Shown: in pieces, positions 46,214 to 55,996 of the stretch
How positions within the stretch are numbered: the first letter of the stretch is position 1
Layout of the letters: each line of letters begins with the position of its first letter
Source: Rhynchopus sp. YZ270_cl-10
Taxonomy: Eukaryota; Euglenozoa; Diplonemea; Diplonemida; Diplonemidae
Assembly: GCA_964035575.1 (NCBI GenBank)
Contig: OZ037839.1
Location: 806,001-870,000 of the forward strand
Direction: 5' to 3'
DNA length: 64,000 nt
The notes under the pieces: model-generated
The model's database searches: none
The model's input: the letters and a program-made list of their open reading frames with translations, nothing else
What the model was told of the DNA's origin: nothing
Translations under genes and position numbers: made by a program

Positions 46214-46407
46214 ACGACTGTGTCTCCAGCACTCAGTTCTGTGATGTCCTCTCCTTCCTCCTTCCCCCCAAAGCCCACATGAAAGCTGTCTTCGCACAAC
46301 CCTGTTGCAGACGCCACCTTCTGCCGCATCGTCTCCGTTGTGTCGTTCTCACCCACCTCAATCACGTATTTGTTTTCATCATCATATCCCTGCACACACA
46401 GTTCCAT
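46196..46407 (-). pseudogene. Ubl-LRR family member 5, N-terminal part, cut by a LINE
   Basis: Begins at the family ATG (46407) and encodes the ubiquitin-like domain up to TVVLTKST. There the LINE target duplication (46196-46213) begins and the frame runs into LINE sequence. The conserved leader with pyrimidine tract and AG is present upstream. Small differences from its neighbours (DENKYV, DSFHVGFGG) show that it is a separate copy. Confidence 0.88.
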
Positions 46408-46686
46408 TGTTTCGAGTGAAGTGTTGCTCTGTTGTGGGGTAAGTGTTGAGAAGGAGGAGGAGGGAGGCAAGATACAACAAAATAGCTTTCCTTTTTTGTT
46501 TTTGAGTATACGAGAATCGTCATATAAAAAATAAAACTCTGTTTTTAGATCTTGCGCCGAATTACTCCCCATACTCATTCACTCAGGACAGTAATTCGAG
46601 CGATCAACGAAAAAACCTATCCTCTTTTTTTCCACGATTTCGTTTGTTTTGACTGAATATCTATCTAAAAAAGGAAGAGTTTTGTT

Positions 46687-46991
46687 TTCCACTTCTCCAG
46701 GTACTCTCCCCATATGAACAAGAACTGACAGGTACATGACATGTCTGTATGGAAACAAAGTACTATTTTCGTTGAAACGCAGCCCTGCAGGTTGTCAAAA
46801 TGATCAGTGTGGCGCACACTGAGAATGAGGCAAACAGGAAATAGATGCGTTATCAAATAACCTGAACGTTGTATTTCTTATCTGTTCCTAATCACACCAT
46901 CGTCGTGGGAAAGAAGGGGGAATAGCTCTCGATACAGGCATTCCTCCGACTGACCCACTGTACGATGCCAGCCATCCAGATGAAGGCGCAA
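46687..46991 (-). repeat. Repeat R1, copy b
   Basis: About 305 bp matching 31880-32190 and 49652-49930. Together with the adjoining 46490-46686 it forms a longer duplicated 5' flank shared with Ubl-LRR gene 6. Confidence 0.8.
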
Positions 46992-47250
46992 TACAATAAG
47001 CAGCTATCGCGAACAATGAAAGAGTTTTTTCAGGCAAGGTATGTGGTAAGAGGAAGAATAAAACATTACGAACAAACCTCCACCCTCATTCGCAAGCTTC
47101 ACTTCCGCTTTGGTTTTCTCCTCACATGAAACAATTAAATTACTGGGGTAGAATAATTTCGTTCCTTTGTGAATGCAAAAATCCACACCAAAGATTTTAT
47201 CCTCCACGTATCATACGTGGGACAAGGGAAATAATACTTTACCCAAGAGC

Positions 47251-49386
47251 TCACAGGTGTATCCAAAAATGCAGTTCAATAGGTTCACCGAAGTGTTCTT
47301 CACACAAATCACCAAACCCTCCTGCTTGTGCTGTTCCTGCTTGTCCTGCCCCAAACCCTCCAAACCCTCCTGCTTGTCCTGCTCCTGTTTGTCCTGCTCC
47401 AAACCCTCCAAATCCTCCTGCTTGTGTTGCTCCTTCTTGTCCTGCACCAAACCCTCCAAATCCTCCTGCTTGTGTTGCTCCTTCTTGTCCTGCACCAAAC
47501 CCTCCAAACCCTCCTGCTTGTGTTGCTCCTTCTTGTCCTGCCCCAAACCCTCCAAATCCTCCTGCTTGTCCTGCTCCTGTTTGTCCTGCTCCAAACCCTC
47601 CAAATCCTCCTGCTTGTGTTGCTCCTTCTTGTCCTGCACCAAACCCTCCAAATCCTCCTGCTTGTCCTGCTCCTGTTTGTCCTGCACCACACCCTCCAAA
47701 TCCTCCTGCTTGTGTTGCTCCTGTTTGTCCTGCCCCAAACCCTCCAAACCCTCCTGCTTGTCCTGCTCCTGTTTGTCCTGCACCAAACCCTCCAAATCCT
47801 CCTGCTTGTGTTGCTCCTGCTTGTCCTGCCCCAAACCCTCCAAATCCTCCTGCTTGTCCTGCTCCTGTTTGTCCTGCCCCAAACCCTCCAAATCCTCCTG
47901 CTTGTGTTGCTCCTGCTTGTCCTGCCCCAAACCCTCCAAATCCTCCTGCTTGTGTTGCTGCTGTTTGTCCTGCTTTCAATGCAATACATTGTCTTGCATC
48001 TCCAGACGCGTCTTGTCCTGCTGCCTTAAAGCGTACTACCCGCACACCTCTGGACTGTTTAGCAAACATTGCGTACATTACACGCGCCCGCACATGAAAC
48101 GGTACCGACCTGCACCGCAGCATGCTACGCTCCTCATTTGATAACTTCTCGTCAATGTCGATGTTGCCTGGAAAGACGACTGTTATGAGTGCGTTGCAGT
48201 TGCGCGGGAATTGGCTTCCGACCTGCGCGTCGATCATCGTGTCCCTACCTATTCCTGACATGTCCAGCGTCGTCAAGGATGTGCACCCTTGCAGGAAATA
48301 TTCTTGAATCCGTTTAACATGGCTCATTACAGAGAAGTCTGCTGTTGTCAACGCGGAGCAGTTAACAAGAAAGTAGTGCCCGATGTCTGCGACACTGCCC
48401 AAAGCTGAAAGGTCGATACTTCCCAGCGAGGTGCAGCCCTTCAGAAAGCCTTGCCCTACCTTCATAACTTTGTGCAGTGCTGATAAGTCAATCGTTTCCA
48501 ACGAGATGCAGTCCCTACAAAAGCTGTCCCCAAGTTCCGTCACGTTGGTCATCCCTGAAAAGTTGATGGTGGTCAACGACTTGCAGTGGCCGAGAAAGTC
48601 GGAGCCGATCTTCGTGACACTGCAAAAAGCTGACAAATCAATGGTTGTCAACGAGAAGCAGCTCTGGAGGAAGTTGCCCTCAATGTGCGTGATTTTGCGC
48701 AATACTGAGATGTCAATCTTTTCCAACGATTTGCAGCTGAGAACAAAGCCTGCACCAACCTTCGTCACACTCGTCATCGCGGATAAGTCAAGATTTGTGA
48801 CGCCACTTCCTGCGAGGAACCTGTTCCCTATCACCGTCACACCAGTGAACCCTGACACGTCAAGGCTTGTCAACGATGGGCAGTAAGAGAGACAGGCATT
48901 CCCAATGTGCGTAACGTTGCACAATCCCGACAAGTCAACGGTTTCCACCGACGCACACCCGTAGAGGAAGTAGTCCTCAATTCGTGTCACCCCAGACACA
49001 GCAGAGAGATCAAGTCTCGTAAACGATGCTCTGCACAAGAACTGCTTCGGAATAACAGTCGCAACCTCCGCCTGAAGAAGCAGAGAAGCCACCTCAGGAT
49101 CCTTCACAGTCGCCAACCTCGCTTCGGAAATGTCTGTCTCACCCAAGGCACGAAGTGCTTCAACAGATTGGTACTTCGTCGACTTCGTCAACACGACTGT
49201 GTCTCCAGCACTCAGTTCTGTGATGTCCTCTCCTTCCTCCTTCCCTCCGAAGCCCATGCGGAAGCTGTCTTCGCACAACCCTGTTGCAGACGCCACCTTC
49301 TGCCGCATCGTCTCCGTTGTGTCGTTCTCACCCACCTCAATCACGTATTTGGTTTCATCATCATATCCCTGCACACACAGTTCCAT
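47251..49386 (-). CDS. Ubl-LRR family protein 6 with FG-rich tail
   Basis: 711 residues from the family ATG at 49386. The ubiquitin-like domain, linker and LRR block match the other members, with variable windows EDYFLYGC, GNACLSYC, GNRFLAGS, GAGFVLSC and EGNFLQSC. From about residue 470 to 692 a tail of 16-residue GGFGGFGAGQ(T/E/A)GATQA units follows, alternating with GAGQA variants. The protein closes with FGDLCEEHFGEPIELHFWIH, the same ending as member 4. No HMG box is present here. The FG tail has no charged linkers and few hydrophobic residues other than Phe, the pattern of phase-separating FG domains; that behaviour is inference. The gene lies immediately upstream (on the minus strand) of the LINE-split member 5. 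Confidence 0.87.
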   Translation of the reverse strand: MELCVQGYDDETKYVIEVGENDTTETMRQKVASATGLCEDSFRMGFGGKEEGEDITELSAGDTVVLTKSTKYQSVEALRALGETDISEARLATVKDPEVASLLLQAEVATVIPKQFLCRASFTRLDLSAVSGVTRIEDYFLYGCASVETVDLSGLCNVTHIGNACLSYCPSLTSLDVSGFTGVTVIGNRFLAGSGVTNLDLSAMTSVTKVGAGFVLSCKSLEKIDISVLRKITHIEGNFLQSCFSLTTIDLSAFCSVTKIGSDFLGHCKSLTTINFSGMTNVTELGDSFCRDCISLETIDLSALHKVMKVGQGFLKGCTSLGSIDLSALGSVADIGHYFLVNCSALTTADFSVMSHVKRIQEYFLQGCTSLTTLDMSGIGRDTMIDAQVGSQFPRNCNALITVVFPGNIDIDEKLSNEERSMLRCRSVPFHVRARVMYAMFAKQSRGVRVVRFKAAGQDASGDARQCIALKAGQTAATQAGGFGGFGAGQAGATQAGGFGGFGAGQTGAGQAGGFGGFGAGQAGATQAGGFGGFGAGQTGAGQAGGFGGFGAGQTGATQAGGFGGCGAGQTGAGQAGGFGGFGAGQEGATQAGGFGGFGAGQTGAGQAGGFGGFGAGQEGATQAGGFGGFGAGQEGATQAGGFGGFGAGQEGATQAGGFGGFGAGQTGAGQAGGFGGFGAGQAGTAQAGGFGDLCEEHFGEPIELHFWIHL
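47310..47975 (-). repeat. 48-bp tandem repeat array encoding GGFGGFG units
   Basis: About 14 units of 48 bp, of the same family as 32480-34917. Opposite-strand and shifted frames are open across it by virtue of the unit length. Confidence 0.88.
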
Positions 49387-49651
49387 TGTTTCGAGTGAAG
49401 TGTTGCTCTGTTGTGGGGTGGTGTTGAGAAGGAGGAGGAGGGAGGCAAGATACAACAAAATAGCTTTCCTTTTTTGTCTTTGAATATACGAGAATCGTCA
49501 TATAAAAAATAAAACTCTGTTTTTAGCTCTTGCATTGCCGAATTACCCATACTCATTCACTCAGAGACATTAATTCAAAACTTAGCCTCTTTTTTTCCAC
49601 GATTTCGTTTCTTTTGACTGAATATCTATCTAAAAAAGGAAGAGTTTTGTT

Positions 49652-49994
49652 TTCCACTTCTCCAGGTACTCTCCCCATATGAACAAGAACTGACAGGTAC
49701 ATGTCGTACTATTTTCATTGAAACGCAGCCCTGCAGGTTGTTAAAATGATCAGTGTGGCGCACACTGAGAATGAGGCAAACAGGACATAGATGCGTTATC
49801 AAATAACCTGAACGTTGTATTTTTTATCTGTTCCTAATCACACCATCGTCGTGGGAAAGAAGGGGGAATAGCTCTCGATACAGGCATTCCTCTGACTGAC
49901 CCACTGTACGATGCCAGCCATCCAGATGAAAGCACAAACCCCCTCTTGGTATCGTATACTGAAGCAGCTGAAAGTTGCACCCCCTGCAGCCATG
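49652..49994 (-). repeat. Repeat R1, copy c, ending in a B-box-gene start fragment
   Basis: Closest copy to the B-box gene: its right end reads, on the minus strand, an ATG (49994) followed by gctgca and caactttcagctgc, matching MAAAGATFNC of that gene with a one-base insertion. The remainder matches R1 copies a and b. Confidence 0.8.
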
Positions 49995-50092
49995 CATCCA
50001 TGGGAGATGAGGAGAGGCTTCTATCTGACTAAACGCTCTTTTGAAAGACCTGCATATGTAGGAAGCTGGACACATGCACACACAGCACCTCT

Positions 50093-50980
50093 TCAGCAAC
50101 ACCCACAGTCCCCTGAGGACTCCTTGGACCTTCTTTTCTTTGTGGGCTGTGCTGCAGGCGGCTCGCCACAAAGCTCTTCCCGTGTCAGGACGGTGCCGTC
50201 ATGCATGGTTGTGGACTCACCTATGGATAGCAGATTCGCTAACGCACGCCTAGCTTCTTGCCTTCTTGGGTATAGAGCGAGCGCATGCTTGATGAGATCC
50301 ATCTTGGAGAGCGTGGTGCCGTCCTCGAGAGTTGTCTTGCGTGTTGGAGGGAGCTTCAGAGCAAAGTGGTAGTAGCAGTAGGAGTTCTTGGGTTGCAACG
50401 CAATGCCACGAAGAAACAGTGCCTCTTGCCTCATATGTGTCCCATCCGCAAGCGTCGTACCCGTTTCCAGTGATCCCAGCAACCACGCCAGCTGTGTGTA
50501 CGCGGCGGCGTATCCCGCATTCAGGTGAATTGCATGCTTCAACAGCGCAGCCTTTGTCATGACACGACCGTCCAGCAACGTTACCTCATGCCCCTCCATA
50601 CCACCTGCCAACGATGCGTACGCTACACAATGCGCTGGTACCGCAGCAATAACCCGTTTGCATCGTTCGGTTAAGGACATCTCCGGGTGTGCCTTCTTCA
50701 GGTCATATACCTTTTGTATCGAACGCACTCCGTCGAGCTCAGGAGCCAGGCGCACTGCAAGCGCAATAAAGTCCATCTGCGAGCCCTCTGTCCCATCGGG
50801 AAGCATGCTCCGCGAGGTGTGGTTGAAGGTCATCAGCTCGCAGGTCTCCAGAAGAGCTTCTGCACGCTCTGTGTCCGTCTGTGGTTGGGGTCCGCCTGCA
50901 GGGCTGCGTGGAGCGGCATCAGCACCGTCAACTCCATGAGTTGGCTCGTGACCGCCTGGAGACACACCTTTTGCGTCCAT
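50093..50980 (-). CDS. TPR-like repeat protein with cysteine-rich C-terminus
   Basis: 295 residues from an ATG. Repeats of about 36-40 residues have the form LxDGTxxTKxxLLKHAIxLxPxxxxAYxxLAxxL (for example LLDGRVMTKAALLKHAIHLN and LEDGTTLSKMDLIKHALALY). This is a TPR-like helical pair joined by a conserved DGT turn; I count about five units, some degenerate. TPRs bind other proteins. The first 50 residues are Gly/Pro-rich and probably disordered. The C-terminus is basic then ends DCGCC, which could be lipidated (palmitoylation or Rab-type prenylation on a terminal CC); this is inference from the last residues only. It is followed about 100 bp downstream by repeat R1 and the Ubl-LRR array. Confidence 0.8.
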   Translation of the reverse strand: MDAKGVSPGGHEPTHGVDGADAAPRSPAGGPQPQTDTERAEALLETCELMTFNHTSRSMLPDGTEGSQMDFIALAVRLAPELDGVRSIQKVYDLKKAHPEMSLTERCKRVIAAVPAHCVAYASLAGGMEGHEVTLLDGRVMTKAALLKHAIHLNAGYAAAYTQLAWLLGSLETGTTLADGTHMRQEALFLRGIALQPKNSYCYYHFALKLPPTRKTTLEDGTTLSKMDLIKHALALYPRRQEARRALANLLSIGESTTMHDGTVLTREELCGEPPAAQPTKKRRSKESSGDCGCC

Positions 50981-51513
50981 TTAAAAAAGAAAAATGAATG
51001 TCACTAAGGATCTAAGCGTGGAGATGATAAGGTTGGGCAGAAGATCTCTTGAGGAGGGGGGGAAACTTACTGTGGTGTGGCTGCATGGAGGGGTGCAAAA
51101 AGTGCGAATCAGCCCCCTTCTCACTCAGGCTTCAGGCCCATCATATGTGGTGCGATTTTCTCAAAAATTCGGTGTAAAAAAATATCCTTCTCGGGTCCTT
51201 TCTGGGGTGTCCCAAGTCACATTACGTATAAGATGATCATCTCTCTGAAAAGTGCTTCTCATGAACACGTCTAAAAAAAGAGTAGTTGAAACGTGCTAAA
51301 ACGCAATCTCAATCGATCGAAATCGATAAATGCAAGGGTGATTAGATAAAGCCTGAGAGAGTCTCGTGTGTTTCGTCAAGCTTGATCGCAATCGTTATTG
51401 CACAGCATTCACGCTTGTATGGAATTGCACAAAAAGAGTAGTGGAAACGTGTTAAAACGCAGCTCAGTTGAGTTCATGCCAACTCTATGGTGCCGTAGGT
51501 GCTCAACACATCG
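50981..51513. other. Intergenic stretch with a 40-bp direct repeat
   Basis: Copies at 51275-51314 and 51431-51470 share aaaaagagtagt, gaaacgtg and aaaacgca. No gene seen. The segment agtgcgaatcagccc near 51100 also occurs in intron 3 of the B-box gene. Confidence 0.6.
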
Positions 51514-52440
51514 CTACTGCACAGGGTGGCTGAAGTATATCTCCAGTGCACGCTGTGGTGCTGCGCTGAGACCACAGCCCTTTACCGCGTATGGCGGACG
51601 CAGTGTGTCGAGGGCGAACACTGCTGGGGTGACCGCGCCTGGGCTGCTGCCGTGCACTGCGACACCTGCGACGGTGGCACCAACACAGGCACCTGCTTCG
51701 CTTCCCTCACCCTCTCCACCCTCTGCCTCTGTCTCTGCATCTGCACAGAGGTGCCGTCCATCCACCCAGCACGCCGCATCCACCTCCTCATGCGAGAACG
51801 TCGTGTCACGCAAAAACGCGTCCCGTCCAAACCCATCCATCCGCAGCACATAGAACACAACAAGCGTAAGCGACGTTGGCACCCCATCCCCACCCGCGCT
51901 CGACTCCCACAGGCACAGCGGTGTCAGCGTCGCCCCCGCCACGTCCAGCCCCACCTCTTCGTGCAACTCGCGCAGCGCTGCATCTGCAAGCGTCGCGTCA
52001 CCCACGTCGACCATCCCACCAGGCGGCACCCATGCACAGGGGAAGGAGCGCATCGTAGCTGGGCGGCGTGTCAGCAGAACGTGCGAGTCGCAGACAACAA
52101 GCACAGAACACGCCACACGTGCCGCACGTTGCGCAGCGCACAGTGCAGCCACGTCCGCTGCGAGCTGCGGTGCACGACATGCAGCAAGCATGGGACACCC
52201 GCCATCGGCAACACGGTGGCACAGTGGCAGCGGCAGTGGCAGGGTGTGTGGGGTGTGCAGGGCAGCAGAGGCAGAGGAGGTGAGCACAAGGCAGTGGTCG
52301 CGGTACTCCATGTACACCGGGATGCTGGCAAGCACGTCAGTGGTGGTGTCCTCAGTCTTGCCGTGCATCTTGTGCACCAGACATTCACCCGCAAAGACCT
52401 GTTCCCCGTCCACCCACACAGCCGGCCGTTCTTGTGTCAT
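51514..52440 (-). CDS. Nudix hydrolase (NUDT17-like)
   Basis: 308 residues from the ATG at 52440; the frame runs 14 codons further upstream without another ATG. Residues 1-100 form an N-terminal domain with no clear match. The Nudix box lies at about residues 128-152 and reads GGMVDVGDATLADAALRELH followed by EEVGL, with the REL..EE..G core intact but the upstream Glu of the consensus replaced. Nudix enzymes cleave nucleoside diphosphates linked to another group, using Mg2+ held by the RExxEE helix. Spacing and the long N-terminal part are reminiscent of NUDT17-type proteins, but the substrate cannot be told. An Asp/Glu/Gly-rich insertion (about 220-235) follows the fold. Neighbours on the same strand are the TPR gene downstream and Ubl-LRR gene 7 upstream. 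Confidence 0.85.
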   Translation of the reverse strand: MTQERPAVWVDGEQVFAGECLVHKMHGKTEDTTTDVLASIPVYMEYRDHCLVLTSSASAALHTPHTLPLPLPLCHRVADGGCPMLAACRAPQLAADVAALCAAQRAARVACSVLVVCDSHVLLTRRPATMRSFPCAWVPPGGMVDVGDATLADAALRELHEEVGLDVAGATLTPLCLWESSAGGDGVPTSLTLVVFYVLRMDGFGRDAFLRDTTFSHEEVDAACWVDGRHLCADAETEAEGGEGEGSEAGACVGATVAGVAVHGSSPGAVTPAVFALDTLRPPYAVKGCGLSAAPQRALEIYFSHPVQ

Positions 52441-53580
52441 TGTGAGTGTTGCTGTGGGTGTCTGGTGAGTGGCATTAGACAAGCCTCATTGTGGGCGAAA
52501 TACAGGCGCCACTTCTAGAGAAGGCTTTGATGTACAATGGGGTGATTGGGGGGCTTTCTTTTTCAGGAAAATTCACTTGAGGTTCGCATAAATCCACAAA
52601 GCCTTCACAAAATATTCACTATCGATATCGAGTAATTTCTTTTTCTGTACCTACCCTCCCCCGTGCATAAGTCCGACCCCCATTACCCGTGCATAAGTCC
52701 GGGCAGATTTGGGCTCAGGATCGGACTTATGCACAGGCCGACTTATGCACCGGTTTTGTGTACTGGTACTGAACCACCAATATCCCGGACCACATCGTTG
52801 ATTCTTCAATGCTATGCACTTCGCATTGTTCAAATGTACACCACAACCTACTCAACGTGCTACACCATTGATGAAAACAAAAAAAAAAAAAAAAAAAACA
52901 AACAAAAAAACAAAAAAATCGACCAAAAAGAAGAAGAAGAAAAAGGAACACAATGACGCAAAGATAAATCGTGGCCATTGATGCAGACATTCCTCTGATC
53001 GACCCCCTATACTCAGCCATCCGGATGAAAACACCATAGAGAAATTGAAAGCGCGAATGCTTGGATATCAGGCAGTCATCGGGCGTTGGTTATACCATGA
53101 GATATGGAGCACAGCACACCCAGAGCACTGTGAGTATTGTATACACAATACCGACAAAACAAAAACCATATTTGGCACGTTAAATGGACACAGGAGAAAG
53201 CCTAGGGTTCGATGCCAGTCATGACCAGTGTACTACACATTGGTCATCCCCGCAGTAAAATAAAAAAACAACCAAAAAAAATATTATTGAGATGAACCTA
53301 CCGGGAGTGAAAAATACGGAAGTAACAAAGTGGAATGGCATGAAGAATGCCGGCGGAATGTGAAGTGGTGTGAAGTGAAGGAAAGAGAGTTGAAGTGAAG
53401 GACACGCAGAGAGCACAAGAGGAACTGTGCCCTTGATCCGACCCCAAAGAAGTGTCCAATGAAGGTGGGTGGTACAGTGGGGATGATTTCTTGCTCACTC
53501 AACAAAACACTACTCGACCCGCCCAAACACACAGAATAATCCTAACACCCCAATTCCCACTCCCGCTTTCTTTACTGCCC
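52441..53580. other. Repeat-rich intergenic stretch
   Basis: No gene seen. Contains direct repeats of cccgtgcataagtccg (52660-52700), a dispersed A-rich repeat (52808-52929), a short R1 fragment (52975-53035), a B-box-like ggttcgatgcc at 53208 and a hairpin-tail-like gatgaacctac at 53290. Confidence 0.55.
52808..52929 (+). repeat. Dispersed repeat with A-rich end, copy 2
   Basis: Partner of 29531-29618. The A-rich run is longer here, and the closing aatcgaccaaaaag is retained. Confidence 0.65.
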
Positions 53581-54663
53581 CTAAAAACCAACGTCACCTA
53601 GTCTGCTGCGTACAACGTTGCTACACTTGTCCAGTCCGTCGACTTTCGACAACGTTCTGCAGTTGGAAAGAAACCTGTAACCAATCGTGGTGACTGCTTG
53701 CAGGCCGGTGAAGTCCACTTCCGACAACGATGTGCAGTTGGAGAGAAAATAATCACCAATCGTGGTGACTGCTTGCAGGCCGGTGAAGTCCACTTTCGAC
53801 AACGATGTGCAGTAGGAGAGAAAACTGTAACCAATCGTGGTGACTGCTTGCAGGCCGGTGAAGTCCACTTCCGACAACGATGTGCAGTTGTAGAGAAACC
53901 CGCCACCAATCGTGGTGACTGATTGCATGCCGGTGAAGTCCACTTTCGACAACGTTGTGCAGTTGGAGAGAAACCTATCACCAATCGTGGTGACTGCTTG
54001 CAGGCCGGTGAAGTCCACTTCCGACAACGATGTGCAGTCGGAGAGAAAATCGTCACCAATCGTGGTGACTGATTGCATGCCGGTGAAGTCCACTTTCGAC
54101 AACGTTTCGCAGTTGGAGAGAAACCTATCACCAATCGTGGTGACTGCTTGCAGGCCGGTGAAGTCCACTTCCGACAACATTTTGCAGTTGCAGAGAAACC
54201 CGTAACCAATCGTGGTGACGCAGGGTAATGCAGGCAGGTGCAGTGTGATGCCACAGTTGTCATCCACATTGGGTACGCAACTGAAACCAATGCGCGTTAC
54301 GTCACTACCTGAGAAGAACTCTTCTGGAATCTCAGTCGCAACTTCTGCCTGAAGAAGCAAGCTGGCCACCTTCGGATCCTCCACCTGCTGCAACCTTTCT
54401 GCTGTGATGTTTGTTTCACCCAATGCATGAAGAGCTGATATGGCTTCGTATTTCGTCGTTTTCGTCAACACGACTGTGTCTCCAGCACTCAGTTCTGTGA
54501 TGTCCTCTCCTTCCTCCTTCCCTCCGAAGCCCATGCGGAAGCTGTCTTCGCACAACCCTGTTGCAGACGCCACCTTCTGCCGCATCGTCTCCGTTGTGTC
54601 GTTCTCACCCACCTCAATCACGTATTTGGTTTCATCATCATATCCCTGCACACACAGTTCCAT
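53581..54663 (-). CDS. Ubl-LRR family protein 7, divergent LRR block
   Basis: 360 residues from the family ATG at 54663. The ubiquitin-like half is nearly identical to the others, but after TVVLTKTTKY the sequence diverges: the linker reads AISALHALGETNITAERLQQ and the LRRs are a homogeneous run of eight 25-residue units of the form LSEVDFTGLQAVTTIGDRFLSNCTS, encoded by 75-bp DNA repeats. Again the changes between units fall at IGxxFLxxC, while the rest is almost identical. It ends RSRLGDVGF with no FG tail. The DNA repeats alternate two versions (GLQAV and GMQSV), showing unit duplication in pairs. Probably intracellular, function unknown. It is the array member furthest upstream on the minus strand. 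Confidence 0.85.
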   Translation of the reverse strand: MELCVQGYDDETKYVIEVGENDTTETMRQKVASATGLCEDSFRMGFGGKEEGEDITELSAGDTVVLTKTTKYEAISALHALGETNITAERLQQVEDPKVASLLLQAEVATEIPEEFFSGSDVTRIGFSCVPNVDDNCGITLHLPALPCVTTIGYGFLCNCKMLSEVDFTGLQAVTTIGDRFLSNCETLSKVDFTGMQSVTTIGDDFLSDCTSLSEVDFTGLQAVTTIGDRFLSNCTTLSKVDFTGMQSVTTIGGGFLYNCTSLSEVDFTGLQAVTTIGYSFLSYCTSLSKVDFTGLQAVTTIGDYFLSNCTSLSEVDFTGLQAVTTIGYRFLSNCRTLSKVDGLDKCSNVVRSRLGDVGF

Positions 54664-55045
54664 TGTTTCGAGTGACGTGTTGCTCTGTTTTGGGGTAAGT
54701 GTTGAGAAGGAGGAGGAGGGCAAGATACAACAAAACAGCATTCTTTTTGGTTTCCATTTCTCTAGGCATACTTGTCCCCTCATAGGGGAGACCCCATGTA
54801 TGGGGGAAATATGGGGGGCCCAAAATATCGGCCCCCATATGGGGTTTTTTCATCAAATATGGGGGATTTCCTACAGGAATATGGGGGAAATATGGGGGTA
54901 TTTTATTTTTCCTTCCTTCAAAACTTCACACACAACGCTTTTGGTTTTTGGAAGACACACAAGGTGCCAGGTTCTATGATATGCACGGAACCACCCTGCA
55001 CCTGTTTGTCATATATCAGTGGCTGTCACGAAATGTGGTAATTCA

Positions 55046-55177
55046 TGTGGCCCGCCTTTAACTAATTAAAATTTTGGACTTTTTGCTCGATTTTTTTTTT
55101 CATTTTATTGCGCGGACCTCGGAAATGCAGTTAAGCGCATTTTCGACTTCCGGAAAAATTCCAATATTTCCTGGGAT
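55046..55177. repeat. 132-bp direct repeat inside element B, left copy
   Basis: Starts tgtggcccgcctttaacta and ends ttcctgggat. A second copy in the same orientation lies at 55866-55996. They lie 16 bp inside the left end and about 200 bp inside the right end of element B. Confidence 0.85.
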
Positions 55178-55865
55178 AAGGGGATGAAGACCGAAAAAGT
55201 GACCTGGAGAAGACGTGTCCTGGACAATAGCTTTTCCTCCAAAAAACGCCGAAAAATATTTCGTTGGATTCAGCGGACCGAAAACGTGCAATTCCGTACC
55301 CCCTTTTTTTGTTTTGACACCCCAGGACTCCACCCCCAAACCTCCCCAAGCACCCTCAAACCCACTTTTCAGTCACATTTTGGTAGGGAATTTCACTTAA
55401 ATTTCGCCTAAAAATGACCCAAAAGGACCGGTGTGCCATGATGTCTGCCCGTTTCTTGTGCGCAAAATTGTCAATCTCCCCACCTACGTGGCAAAGAGTC
55501 TGTTCGTGTCACATAGCAACACTGAACCAAAGACCTGGATATGCCTAAACCCTCACTGCCAAAGGGGTTTTTGTGCCTCCTAATATGGCAAACGGGTAAC
55601 GGTTACACAGGCTTGTTCAGGGCAAATCCTTAAGAAATCGTGCTTTTTTAACCGCACCGATAACCTGGTACAGATCATTCACAGAGGTTCAACTAGGATT
55701 TTTTTATCATTTATTTATTTTCAAAGATTGTGAAAAGATCTTTCAAAAGGCACCATTTTTGAGTTGAAATACCAATTACTCCCGGGTAGAGTGTGGCCGC
55801 AAAGCCAAAACAATTGTCCGGTCCTTAAGGGGTTAATAAACATACAGGGAAACAGTGAAATACTG

Positions 55866-55996
55866 TGTGGCCCGCCTTTAACTAATTAAAATTTTGGACT
55901 TTTTGCTCGATTTTTTTTTCATTTTTTTGCGCGGACCTCGGAAACGCAGTTAAGCACATTTTCGACTTCCGGAAAAATACCAGTATTTCCTGGGAT
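55866..55996. repeat. 132-bp direct repeat inside element B, right copy
   Basis: Differs from 55046-55177 by only a few substitutions and a one-base length change. After it the sequence diverges from the left copy. Confidence 0.85.

Noticed and set aside
47173-48141. Plus-strand 322-codon frame of PSKSSCLCCSCL repeats
   Set aside because: Shadow of the 48-bp FG repeat of Ubl-LRR gene 6; the minus strand has the conserved protein.
53170-53220. Pol III B-box-like ggttcgatgcc with a weak A-box upstream
   Set aside because: The tRNA fold cannot be completed. A tRNA-derived SINE is possible but there is only one copy here.
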